42,504 bases of DNA from contig JAPKMP010000028.1 of assembly GCA_026645935.1 (NCBI GenBank), forward strand, positions 1-42,504, in the 5' to 3' direction. How positions within the stretch are numbered: position 1 is the stretch's first letter; each line of letters opens with the position of its first letter. Under the pieces are notes generated by a model. It did no database searches. It was given only the letters and a program-made list of their open reading frames with translations, and had not been told where the DNA came from. The stretch comes from Candidatus Villigracilaceae bacterium. Its GTDB lineage: Bacteria > Chloroflexota > Anaerolineae > Anaerolineales > Villigracilaceae. The position numbers were made by a program, and so were the translations under genes. Below, one piece after another: positions 1 to 8,084 of the stretch.

Positions 1-152
1 GGTAAGGTTTCATTGGTTGTGACCGTAGTCGTCGAATCCCCGTCGATGACGATGACTGTGGGCGGCGTGAACGCGCTGCAGCCGATTAGAATGACGGCAA
101 ATAAAACCGCCTGCAAACGATACAGTTCCATAAGTGCAATTATAAACGCCAT
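1..152 (-). CDS. Lipoprotein, N-terminus only, possible DUF348 (YabE-like) domain
   Basis: The reading frame runs off the left edge, so only about 50 residues are visible. The start at 152 is preceded by AAAGGA seven bases upstream. A second in-frame ATG at 131 has no ribosome binding site. After a hydrophobic stretch (LQAVLFAVILIGC) comes a lipobox-like LIGC, so the protein is probably a lipid-anchored export product. The residues just after it (TVIVIDGDSTTTVTTNETL) resemble the repeat of DUF348, a ubiquitin-like domain known from YabE and Rpf-type cell-wall proteins that often also carry G5 and 3D domains. The family assignment is an inference from one short motif. The lipoprotein call is firmer. 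The gene diverges from the trmH-type gene at 184. Confidence 0.55.
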   Translation of the reverse strand, partial: MAFIIALMELYRLQAVLFAVILIGCSAFTPPTVIVIDGDSTTTVTTNETL

Positions 153-183
153 CGCCGGTTCCTTTTCGGATACAATTCCCCGT

Positions 184-963
184 ATGGACCTGCTTACCAG
201 CGCCTCGAACCCGTTTGTCAAATACGTCCGCGGTTTGCGGCAGAAAAAGGCGCGCAGCGAATCCGGTTCCTTCCTCGTGGAAGGCATACATCACGTCGGG
301 GAAGCCGTTGAGGCGGGTTGGGAAGTGGAGGCGATTCTATATTCGCCGGAGCAACTGACGAGCAGCTTTGCAAAGGATCTGCTCTCCCGTGCCCGTCACC
401 TCAATTTGAGGATTCAGCCCGTGTCTATAGAGGTGATGGAATCCCTTGCAGACAAGGAAAATCCGCAAGGCATTCTGGCGGTCGTTAAGCAAAAGCGTTC
501 TGTTTTCGATGATCTGAAAACCCTGGAACTTGGCGTGGCATTGGTCTCACCGCAGGACCCTGGTAATCTTGGTACGATCCTTAGGACAATGGATGCGGTA
601 GGTGTCGAGAGTCTATTTCTGCTCGATGGGGGAGTGGAACTCTATCATCCGACCGTGATCCGTGCGAGTATGGGAACAATATTCTGGAAAAGGGTCATTC
701 AATCGTCATTTGGCGATTTCATGGTTTGGTCGCGCAAAAACAACATCCAGGTGATCGGCACTTCATCCAGGGCAGATGTGGATTATCACACCCTCGTCCC
801 GCAGGAACGCTGGGTGTTGGTGTTGGGGAACGAACAAAAAGGGCTTTCCTCCGAACAATCCTCCGCCTGTGATGTGACCGTCTCCCTGCCCATGCGTGGG
901 AGGGTCAGCTCGTTGAACCTTTCAGTGGCGGCAGGCATATTGCTCTACCAGTATGCGAGATAG
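184..963 (+). CDS. TrmH/SpoU-family RNA 2'-O-ribose methyltransferase
   Basis: The 259-residue protein has the two-part layout of SpoU enzymes. The N-terminal substrate-binding domain opens with LTSASNPFVKYVRGL and contains GSFLVEG near residue 33. The C-terminal SPOUT knot has all three motifs: DPGNLGTILRTMDAVG, VLGNEQKGLS and LPMRGRVSSLNLSVAAG. It should transfer a methyl group from S-adenosylmethionine to a ribose 2'-OH in rRNA or tRNA; the target base cannot be told. The frame is open further upstream, but homology begins at the ATG at 184. No Shine-Dalgarno is visible; TACAAT ends seven bases before the start, so the message may be leaderless. It converges with the acyltransferase gene, only about 10 bases apart. 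Confidence 0.88.
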   Translation: MDLLTSASNPFVKYVRGLRQKKARSESGSFLVEGIHHVGEAVEAGWEVEAILYSPEQLTSSFAKDLLSRARHLNLRIQPVSIEVMESLADKENPQGILAVVKQKRSVFDDLKTLELGVALVSPQDPGNLGTILRTMDAVGVESLFLLDGGVELYHPTVIRASMGTIFWKRVIQSSFGDFMVWSRKNNIQVIGTSSRADVDYHTLVPQERWVLVLGNEQKGLSSEQSSACDVTVSLPMRGRVSSLNLSVAAGILLYQYAR

Positions 964-973
964 ATATTAACTC

Positions 974-2014
974 TCAGATGGATCGCCTGGTCAGTTTCAA
1001 CAGAGGGGTTTCGATAAACCGGTAACTGATGAACCCGACGACCAAGGCGAGAACGAAAGCCGCGCTCAAACCGATGAGATTGTCAATGATTGGATCGATT
1101 GCGAAAAGACTCCAAACCCTGCCCACAACGTTCACGGTAAAGAGATGGGAAAGATAGATCGAATATGAAGCATTCCCCGCTTGTATCAAAAAAGGTGCAA
1201 GGACAGTTCCATTTCGCTCGGCGTGGGTGACGCAAAAGACGATCACAGTTGCGGGGACTCCGTAATACAAAGCTTCCGACCATTCGAGCGGCGAGAGACC
1301 CGTCACTTTATTGTATTGGATATAGCCAAATACTGCCGCGATCAAGGCGATTCCGGCAATGACAAACAACAAAATCCCGTTCGCCTTGATTTCTTTATAA
1401 TCATGATAATGCACAGCGAGCAGGCACCCGGCAATGAATTCAAGGGTCAATGGGTGAAAAATCACAAATTCGAACGGATTCCCGCCTGGCGAATGGAAAA
1501 ACACGATGATCGCCCCCCAGATCAAGAGTGCGGGAACGAGTAACCTTTCCGGGAAAAGGAGAAGGATGAAAAACAAAACAAGATAGAAATACATTTCATG
1601 GATCAACGTCCATCCGACCAGAACGATTGGGAGCAGGTTGCTTGGAATGAGCAAATAGGAGGCGACGATGTTCACCTGGTTTCCCTGCGCGCTGTTCACC
1701 CATGAGGGCTGGACGATGAACACGATCAGCGCCAGCGTGGTGTACACCCAATAAAGGGGATAGATTCGGGAAACCCGGTGGTAAAGGAAAAGCAGGCTTT
1801 GTTTCAGGTCGCGGAACTTCCCGCGGGTCACTGTGACCATCACAAACCCGCTGATGACGAAGAAAAGGTCCACGCCGAACATGCCGAATCGCAGCCAGTC
1901 CGGGAGGATGGTATTCGTCCCCCCGTATTTTTTTTCGATAACTACCAGATGGAACAGCACGACGGAGAGCACGGCGATCCCCCGCAAAGCCTGGATGTTT
2001 TGAAGTTTGATCAT
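974..2014 (-). CDS. Acyltransferase 3 family membrane protein (OafA/YrhL-like)
   Basis: This 346-residue integral membrane protein starts with NIQALRGIAVLSVVLFH, the signature first helix of acyltransferase-3 enzymes with the conserved Arg and His. About ten hydrophobic segments follow, with FVISGFVMV near residue 55, and the chain ends in the usual RFIETPLLKL motif. Members move acyl groups (often acetyl) onto surface sugars, lipopolysaccharide, peptidoglycan or exported small molecules. There is no fused periplasmic SGNH domain. The neighbours are unrelated housekeeping genes and give no clue to the acceptor. The ATG at 2014 begins the family homology, so the start is secure. Confidence 0.88.
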   Translation of the reverse strand: MIKLQNIQALRGIAVLSVVLFHLVVIEKKYGGTNTILPDWLRFGMFGVDLFFVISGFVMVTVTRGKFRDLKQSLLFLYHRVSRIYPLYWVYTTLALIVFIVQPSWVNSAQGNQVNIVASYLLIPSNLLPIVLVGWTLIHEMYFYLVLFFILLLFPERLLVPALLIWGAIIVFFHSPGGNPFEFVIFHPLTLEFIAGCLLAVHYHDYKEIKANGILLFVIAGIALIAAVFGYIQYNKVTGLSPLEWSEALYYGVPATVIVFCVTHAERNGTVLAPFLIQAGNASYSIYLSHLFTVNVVGRVWSLFAIDPIIDNLIGLSAAFVLALVVGFISYRFIETPLLKLTRRSI

Positions 2015-2187
2015 ATCGGGTTCGTAATTTTACCCTGTCTTCTCCGTCTTAAAGATCACAGTGAATGATTATCTGGAGAGATGTTCTCCAATATTAATGC
2101 GCTCCCCAAGACCTTTGGGTTACAATAAACCCAGCGAGATGAGTCGTAAATCATTCGATTTGTAAAGTTAAACTATCACTATCACCA

Positions 2188-3747
2188 ATGAAACTTGTCA
2201 CGGTCAACCAAATGCGCGCCATCGAAAGAGAAGCCGACGCGGCAGGCCTTTCGTATTCGCAGATGATGGAAAACGCCGGGCGGGGTCTCGCAGAGATCGT
2301 CCATTCGTTGGGAAATGAAAACGGGTGGGATTCCGTCATGGGCATTGTCGGGTCGGGGAATAACGGCGGCGATACGCTTGTTGCCCTTTCGTGGCTTGCC
2401 GAAGCAGGCTGGCGCACACATGCATATCTCGTCAACCGTAAATCTACCAACGATCCACTCACCGTACGCTATCTTGAATCCGGGGGCGAACTGACCCAGT
2501 TTTCCGCTGATCCAGGCCGGGAATCCCTGCTCGCTTTTTTGGAAGACTCAGACATCCTGATGGACGGCCTGCTTGGGACGGGATTCAAACTTCCGTTAAA
2601 GAATGAGGCGGCGCTTTTCCTGCGTGAAACTTCGTTAATCCTCCAAAAGTTGGAGGACCCGCCTTTTGTCATTGCCGTGGATTGCCCCTCCGGGGTCGAT
2701 TGCGATTCCGGCGCTTGCGCGGATGAAGCCTTGAGAGCTGACCTGACTATCACCATGGCTGCGGTCAAACAGGGTTTATTAAAATTTCCCGCATTCGAAC
2801 ATATCGGAAATCTCGAACTTGTTGACATTGGTCTGCCTGATGGACTCGACAGTTGGAAAATCTTGGATGCCGATGTGGCGGATCCGAAGCTGGCTGCTCG
2901 TTTGTTGCCGGAGCGAAACCCCGCCTCTCACAAAGGGACGTTTGGTACAGCCCTCGTGACGGCGGGTTCCACATCCTATTCAGGAGCGGCTTTGCTTGCA
3001 GGCAAAGCTGCCTGTAAAGTCGGAACGGGACTCGTGACAATGGCTGTTCCCGAGCCATTGCATGCCGCGCTTGCGGGTCATCTTCCCGAAGCGACCTGGA
3101 TCATCCTGCCCCATGAGCATGGTTTCATATCAGAAGGAGCGGCATATCATGTGTCGGTTGGTCTTGAGCGCGCCACGGCAATCCTGATCGGACCGGGATT
3201 TGGGGGCAAGCACACCACAAAATTATTCATCGAACATCTCCTGCCAACTCTCGACCTCCCGGTTGTTTTCGATGCAGACGGCTTGCGGCATCTCGCCTCC
3301 ATACCCGGCTGGCAGGAAAAAATAAAACAATCCGCGGTTCTCACACCGCATCCCGGCGAAATGTCTGCCATGACAGGTTTATCGCGCGCCGAGATCCAAT
3401 CGAATCGCGAGGAAATTGCGGGAAAATATGCAAACGAGTGGGGTCATGTTGTCGTATTGAAAGGCGCGTTTACAGTAATCGCCGCGCCGGATGGACGAAA
3501 GACCATCATTCCTGTTGCGACACCGGCGCTCGCTCACGCCGGGACAGGCGACGTGTTGGCTGGTCTCATCGTTGGTCTTCGCGCGCAGGGTTTGAATGCT
3601 TATGAATCCGCGGTTGCGGGCGCTTATATCCATGCCCAGGCGGGTCTCCGCGCTGCGGACTTGCTCGGCACCACAGCTTCAGTGCTGGCAAGCGATGTGT
3701 TGGATTGCGTTTCTGATGTGATTGCGGAACTTGAGGAATTTACTTGA
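2188..3747 (+). CDS. nnr: Bifunctional NAD(P)H-hydrate epimerase / ADP-dependent NAD(P)HX dehydratase
   Basis: The 519-residue protein is the usual fusion that repairs hydrated NADH and NADPH. Residues 1 to about 220 are the YjeF_N epimerase (MRAIEREADAAGLS, then GSGNNGGDTLVALSWL, and a later AVDCPSGVDCDSG). Residues about 230 to 519 are the ribokinase-like dehydratase, with PASHKGTFGTALV, LTPHPGEMSAMTG and the nucleotide/catalytic motif HAGTGDVLAGLIVGL. Both halves appear intact and the length is normal. It should act in the cytoplasm. It is a single gene bounded by the terminator hairpin at 3797-3828. The old annotation of such proteins as carbohydrate kinases is superseded. Confidence 0.93.
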   Translation: MKLVTVNQMRAIEREADAAGLSYSQMMENAGRGLAEIVHSLGNENGWDSVMGIVGSGNNGGDTLVALSWLAEAGWRTHAYLVNRKSTNDPLTVRYLESGGELTQFSADPGRESLLAFLEDSDILMDGLLGTGFKLPLKNEAALFLRETSLILQKLEDPPFVIAVDCPSGVDCDSGACADEALRADLTITMAAVKQGLLKFPAFEHIGNLELVDIGLPDGLDSWKILDADVADPKLAARLLPERNPASHKGTFGTALVTAGSTSYSGAALLAGKAACKVGTGLVTMAVPEPLHAALAGHLPEATWIILPHEHGFISEGAAYHVSVGLERATAILIGPGFGGKHTTKLFIEHLLPTLDLPVVFDADGLRHLASIPGWQEKIKQSAVLTPHPGEMSAMTGLSRAEIQSNREEIAGKYANEWGHVVVLKGAFTVIAAPDGRKTIIPVATPALAHAGTGDVLAGLIVGLRAQGLNAYESAVAGAYIHAQAGLRAADLLGTTASVLASDVLDCVSDVIAELEEFT

Positions 3748-3796
3748 ACCGAACAAGGCGGATTATTAAATTCAATATCAAGCTCAAAACACAATC

Positions 3797-3828
3797 AAAA
3801 ACAGGCTGTTTCATTACAGCCTGTTTTT
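3797..3828. terminator. Bidirectional Rho-independent terminator
   Basis: A 12-base stem (AAAAACAGGCTG paired with CAGCCTGTTTTT) surrounds an eight-base loop. It has a U-run on either strand, so it can end both the rightward nnr transcript and the leftward SPFH transcript, which converge here. Confidence 0.85.
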
Positions 3829-3873
3829 CACTTTCCGTTACTTATCTCGAACCTCTAATCGCTTCTTACTTTA

Positions 3874-4917
3874 TTAGCCATTCATGAAAGCTTCAAGATT
3901 ATCCTTGCTGATGCGGAAAGCCTTGCCAACCTTCTTGGCTTTCAGGCTGCCATCCTTGATCGCTGCCATGATATCGTCTTCCGTCACCTTCATCACTTGC
4001 GCCGCCTCAGCCGGGGTCATGATATCGGGAATCTTTGCGCCGCCTCCAGCCGCAGTTCCGGGACCTTGATAGCCGCCTTGAAGCGCCTGCCCCATGATAT
4101 TTCCGATTCCCATGCCAGCGCCAATGCCTGCGGTAAGGCCTGCGCCTCCGCTGGGATTGTTCGCCGCCTCTCGCATCGCGTCTGCCGCCTGCAACTGGGC
4201 GTAGATCGCCGGGTCGAGCAGACCTGCGTCTCGCAGTTCCTGAGCCGACTTGGTGCTCGGTTTCAGATTGCCGACATAGAATGTCTTGAGAGTTAGACCA
4301 AGCGCTTCGAAATCATCCTTGCCTTTCGACCGCACCGCCGCGCCGACTTCCTCGTTCATGCCACTCAACTTGCTGGCGAAGCTTTGGGTGGTATTGCTGA
4401 ATTCGCCCAGCACATCGGTCAGTTTTGAGACAAGCATCGTTTTCAACCGGTCCTCGATCTCGCTTGTGCGGTAGGAACCGGTCGCACCAACGACCTGCGT
4501 AACGAATTGCTGTGGATCCTTCACCTGGAAGGAATACGTGCCAAAGCCCTGCAAGAACAAATACCCGAGACCCTTTCCAGGAGTTTCGACTAGGATCGGA
4601 GCCGATGTTCCCCATTTCTTGTTGGTGAATTCCTTCCTTGAGACGAAATACACCTCGGCGGGGAAAGGCGTGCGGTCATTGAAAGCCTTGCCAATGAAAT
4701 CTATCAGTTTGGGGATGTTCGCCGTGGCAATGGTGTGCCGGCCCGGTTTGAAGACATCCAATGCGTTGCCATCACGGAAAAATACCGCGCTCTGGCTTTC
4801 GCGAACGATCACCTGTGAACCGATGCGGAAATCGCCAAAACCCTCCTCGGGGAAGCGATGCACGATTTCGTCGTTCATTTCGTTGGGATATTCAATGACA
4901 TCAAAAATTCTAGCCAT
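3874..4917 (-). CDS. SPFH-domain protein with C-terminal excisionase-like helix-turn-helix
   Basis: The 347-residue protein belongs to the virion-core-protein/YdjI-like branch of SPFH (stomatin/prohibitin) proteins. The N-terminal part has IVHRFPEEGFGDFRIGSQVIV and FKPGRHTIAT, and the band-7 region follows to about residue 240. A Gly/Ala-rich linker (about 250-295) leads to a final 52-residue segment, IPDIMTPAEAAQVMKV through GKAFRISKDNLEAFM. This matches the HTH_17/excisionase fold used for DNA binding or as an adaptor. Relatives usually end in a zinc ribbon or short oligomerisation tail, so the HTH end is unusual. No transmembrane helix is seen. Start at 4917 chosen because AAGGAG lies just upstream and family homology (MARIFDVIEY) starts there; a sigma70-type promoter is at 4949-4976. 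Confidence 0.8.
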   Translation of the reverse strand: MARIFDVIEYPNEMNDEIVHRFPEEGFGDFRIGSQVIVRESQSAVFFRDGNALDVFKPGRHTIATANIPKLIDFIGKAFNDRTPFPAEVYFVSRKEFTNKKWGTSAPILVETPGKGLGYLFLQGFGTYSFQVKDPQQFVTQVVGATGSYRTSEIEDRLKTMLVSKLTDVLGEFSNTTQSFASKLSGMNEEVGAAVRSKGKDDFEALGLTLKTFYVGNLKPSTKSAQELRDAGLLDPAIYAQLQAADAMREAANNPSGGAGLTAGIGAGMGIGNIMGQALQGGYQGPGTAAGGGAKIPDIMTPAEAAQVMKVTEDDIMAAIKDGSLKAKKVGKAFRISKDNLEAFMNG

Positions 4918-4948
4918 GGTTACTCTCCTTTGAGTGAATAGCGATTTG

Positions 4949-4976
4949 ATTATAGTCCAACTGTTTCTCCGGTCAA
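4949..4976 (-). promoter_or_regulatory. Sigma70-type promoter of the SPFH gene
   Basis: On the minus strand TTGACC (4971-4976) and TATAAT (4949-4954) are separated by 16 bases. The start codon at 4917 lies about 30 bases downstream with a good ribosome binding site. Confidence 0.7.
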
Positions 4977-5028
4977 GCACCGTTTATCCTATTCATCTAC
5001 GACGGCGCTGTGATTCCGTTTCCGCTTC

Positions 5029-5823
5029 CTACCTCTTTCCCATTTGTTTTCCCGTTCCTTTGTCTCTCAGCATCAACACTTCCGCCATGATACTGACGGC
5101 GATCTCTTCCGGCGTTTCCGCTTGCAGTTCAAGACCCATAGGCGAATGGACCTTTGCGATCAAATCGTCGGTCACACCCTTTTCTTTCAGCGCTTTTACG
5201 GTGGTTGCCCAGCGGCGTTTCGAACCGATGACGCCGATATACGCCGCATCCGATTTCAGCAGACCTGGCAAACCGTGCGCATCCACGCTGGACCCGCGGC
5301 TTGTGACCACCAAATAGGTTCGATTCGTGATCTTGAGCGACTCTGCCAATTTTCCCATCTCGATTGGGAGGTATTCATCCGCGCCGGGGGTTGCTACGGG
5401 GGTACAAAATTCTTCTCGGTCGTCGCTGACGGCAACCTTGAATCCCAGCCACTTGGCGAGGTGAACGACAGCTTTCCCAACATGACCCGCGCCGATCACG
5501 ACAAGGGTCGGAGCCGGAAGGATCGGTTCCACAAACACCTCCACTTGGCCGCCGCAAACACCGGGGTCTCCGCGCGATGGGTCGGACATGTTGTAGTGCA
5601 GATACCGCGGTTTCCCATCGCTCATCGCCATCCAAGCTTCATCGAGGACGCGGTGTTCCAGGTCTCCACCGCCGACAGTGCCGACAAATTTGCCGTCCGG
5701 GTAGACGAGCATTTTGCTGCCCACGTGTCGCGGCGTGGAGCCTTCGCTCTTCACCACTGTGCATAGCACGGCAGGTTGATTGTTCTTTTCGAGTTCCGAT
5801 AAGGCTTGGAAGATTGAAGTCAT
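5029..5823 (-). CDS. XdhC/CoxF-family molybdenum cofactor maturation factor
   Basis: The 264-residue protein has both domains of the XdhC family. The N-terminal part (residues about 1-75) contains KSEGSTPRHVGSKMLVYPDG and TVGGGDLEHRVLDEA. The C-terminal Rossmann fold starts at LVVIGAGHVGKAVVHLAKWLG (about 108-128) and includes VVTSRGSSVDAHGL and IGVIGSKRRW. XdhC proteins bind Mo cofactor, promote its sulfuration and insert it into xanthine-dehydrogenase-type enzymes. It is the last gene of the molybdenum hydroxylase operon, 53 bases after the molybdopterin subunit gene, which is its probable client. A perfect palindrome (5836-5868) occupies that gap. Confidence 0.9.
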   Translation of the reverse strand: MTSIFQALSELEKNNQPAVLCTVVKSEGSTPRHVGSKMLVYPDGKFVGTVGGGDLEHRVLDEAWMAMSDGKPRYLHYNMSDPSRGDPGVCGGQVEVFVEPILPAPTLVVIGAGHVGKAVVHLAKWLGFKVAVSDDREEFCTPVATPGADEYLPIEMGKLAESLKITNRTYLVVTSRGSSVDAHGLPGLLKSDAAYIGVIGSKRRWATTVKALKEKGVTDDLIAKVHSPMGLELQAETPEEIAVSIMAEVLMLRDKGTGKQMGKR

Positions 5824-5835
5824 TTTTTTCAGGAA

Positions 5836-5868
5836 AGACCTGACAGGATTTCAAATCCTGTCAGGTCT
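5836..5868. repeat. Perfect 16-bp palindrome between the molybdopterin subunit gene and xdhC-like gene
   Basis: AGACCTGACAGGATTT is followed, after one base, by its exact reverse complement. No U-run follows on the minus strand, so it is not a classic terminator. It may be a dispersed palindromic element or an RNA hairpin that tunes expression of the downstream xdhC-like gene. Confidence 0.7.
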
Positions 5869-5876
5869 AATACGTA

Positions 5877-8081
5877 TTAATTTATCTTTCCCAACGCACG
5901 TAATACGCGTTCCGGCGTGAATGGGAACTCGTCGATCCACACACCGGTCGCGTTGTGAATTGCCGCCGCGATTGCCGGAGCCACCGGAAGGTAGGGAAGT
6001 TCACCCATGCCGCGCGCGCCCCACGGACCGTTCGGGTCCGGCACTTCCACCAATATGGATTCCACTTTTTCTGGAATATCCAGTATTGTGGGCAGGAGGT
6101 AGGTGCTGAGTTGATCGGTTAAAACGCGTCCGTCTTTCGTCTTGAATTCTTCCATCACCGCGTAGCCGTGCGCCTGTACGATTCCGCCTTCGATCTGGCT
6201 GACGACCAGGTCCGGGTTGATGGCTTTGCCTACATCGTCCGCTGAAACAATCCTTTTCACGCGCACGTGCCCGGTCTCGATATCCACTTCCACATCCACG
6301 GCTTGCGCCACATAAGCATATTGGAAGTTCGGCATCGAATAGCCGGTTTCCTTATCCATAGGAGTCGTCGGCGGGGCAAAATATTGGAACTCGGCAACTG
6401 CGGGTCGTTCTTCCGCCTTCCATTTTTCCAGCGCCGCTTCCGCCGCACCTTTGACAGAGTTGCCCGCCATAAACGTCAGGCGTGATGCGGATGCCGAACC
6501 CGGGTTTCCCTGTGTTGCCGAGTCAGATGTCTTCATCTCGATCATGCCGATCGGCACACCGAGGACTTGAGATGCGACCTGCACCATGACAGTTTGGAAA
6601 CCCTGCCCAACTTCAGCGCCCGCATGATGGAGCACGACACGTTCCATCTCGGTATTTCCGTGGATCTCGATTTTTGCCCAGCAATTTTCCTTATAGCCGA
6701 AGGAAAAACCGACGTTCTTGAAACCAGCAGCGAATCCGCGACCTTTCAGAATTCCTTTCAAATTTTTTTCGTTTGATGTTTTTGATTTTCGTTTTGTCGT
6801 TCTCTTCCACTTGAATGCGTCCCGCGCCGCTTCTATACACTGGACAATGCTGGTGGGATTCGGGGTCGGCGTGCCGACCCCAAGGGTATCACCGTCCCGC
6901 AAGGCGTTCTTAAGTCGGAACTCCACCGGGTCCATACCGAGTTTTTCAGCGAGCTTATTCATCTGTGTTTCTGCCATGAACAAAGCCTGCGGCGCCCCGA
7001 AACCGCGGAAGGCCGCCCCGGGGATGTTGTTTGTGTAAACGCCGTACACATCGGTTTTGACGTTCGGTACTGCATACGGTCCTGTGGAAGTAATGCTGGA
7101 ATTACCGAGCACTTTGTTCGTTGTGTACATGTACGCGCCGCCATCGCCGATGATCTCGTTTTGAACCGCGACCAGCTTGCCGTCTTTCGTCGCTCCCCAT
7201 TTGGCGCGCAATATGACAGCATGTCGTTTGCCATGTCCAATGATCGACTCGCGCCGCGACCAAATGATTTTCACTGGTCTCTTCAATTTCATCACTGCCA
7301 ATGCAAGGATGATCTGTACAGATAGATCTTCCCTGCCGCCGAATGCGCCACCGATGGCGGGATAAATGACGCGCACCTGCTCTTCCGGCACATCCAAAGC
7401 GTGCGCGATGGACTTGCGATCGGCGTGGGTCCATTGACCGGCGCTTTCGACGACAATCCTTCCTTCTTCATCGAGGTACGCCAATCCCGCCTCGGGCTGG
7501 AGGAAGGCATGTTCCTGCACTGGTGTGTGATACTCGCCTTCGACGATGACGTCCGCTTGGTTAAAGCCTGCATCCACATCCCCTTTGCGGATTTTGTAAT
7601 GGACACAAATGTTCGAGTCGCCCCGGTCCGGGTGGAGGAGAGGTGCATCGGGGCGCATCGCAGTGACCGGGTCCGTGAGAGGCGGGAGGTCTTCGTAATC
7701 CACTTCTATGAGCTTCATCGCTACGGCTGCTTGCGTTTCGTTCTCTGCGACGACGACTGCCACCTGGTCTCCGACAAAACGGACGATATCTGTGTATGGT
7801 TTGTCCGCGCCGGGACCGCATAATACCGGTTGGTCGGGAATCTGCAAGCCATATTCATTTACAGGCAGGTCTTTTGCGGTGTAGACAGCGACGACACCGG
7901 GCGATGCTAGCGCTTTGTCAATTCGAATATCCAGGACGCGCGCATGAGGACGCTCAGCCATCAGTACTTTCATGAATAGCATGCCGGTCACGGCACGGTC
8001 GCCAGAGTATTGTGATTCGCCTGTGACCTTGCCAAGCGCATCGATGCGGTTGAGAGAAGTTCCTACTGATTCGATGGACAT
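5877..8081 (-). CDS. Molybdenum hydroxylase, molybdopterin-binding large subunit (xanthine dehydrogenase family)
   Basis: The 734-residue protein is the catalytic subunit. The N-terminal a/b hammerhead (residues about 15-120) is followed by the Moco domains. Visible motifs are GGAFGGRED (first Moco-binding loop), GAAFRGFGAPQALF (the xanthine-dehydrogenase-type active-site loop) and GARGMGELPYLP with the presumed catalytic base Glu694. The AYRCSFR selenium/copper loop of true CO dehydrogenase is absent, so a purine, aldehyde or N-heterocycle substrate is more likely; the exact one cannot be read from sequence. The enzyme hydroxylates with water and passes electrons through the [2Fe-2S] and FAD centres encoded at 8519-9922. 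The gap to the upstream membrane protein gene is three bases, so they are cotranscribed. Confidence 0.9.
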   Translation of the reverse strand: MSIESVGTSLNRIDALGKVTGESQYSGDRAVTGMLFMKVLMAERPHARVLDIRIDKALASPGVVAVYTAKDLPVNEYGLQIPDQPVLCGPGADKPYTDIVRFVGDQVAVVVAENETQAAVAMKLIEVDYEDLPPLTDPVTAMRPDAPLLHPDRGDSNICVHYKIRKGDVDAGFNQADVIVEGEYHTPVQEHAFLQPEAGLAYLDEEGRIVVESAGQWTHADRKSIAHALDVPEEQVRVIYPAIGGAFGGREDLSVQIILALAVMKLKRPVKIIWSRRESIIGHGKRHAVILRAKWGATKDGKLVAVQNEIIGDGGAYMYTTNKVLGNSSITSTGPYAVPNVKTDVYGVYTNNIPGAAFRGFGAPQALFMAETQMNKLAEKLGMDPVEFRLKNALRDGDTLGVGTPTPNPTSIVQCIEAARDAFKWKRTTKRKSKTSNEKNLKGILKGRGFAAGFKNVGFSFGYKENCWAKIEIHGNTEMERVVLHHAGAEVGQGFQTVMVQVASQVLGVPIGMIEMKTSDSATQGNPGSASASRLTFMAGNSVKGAAEAALEKWKAEERPAVAEFQYFAPPTTPMDKETGYSMPNFQYAYVAQAVDVEVDIETGHVRVKRIVSADDVGKAINPDLVVSQIEGGIVQAHGYAVMEEFKTKDGRVLTDQLSTYLLPTILDIPEKVESILVEVPDPNGPWGARGMGELPYLPVAPAIAAAIHNATGVWIDEFPFTPERVLRALGKIN

Positions 8082-8084
8082 GGT

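Noticed and set aside
2115-2132. TGGGTT-ACAATA-AACCCA hairpin upstream of nnr
   Set aside because: The six-base stem has no U-run and may simply overlap promoter sequence. It was not strong enough to list as a terminator.
5044-5766. A 240-codon plus-strand frame over the xdhC-like gene
   Set aside because: It is the antisense shadow of an intact XdhC-family protein. The minus-strand frame has all family motifs.
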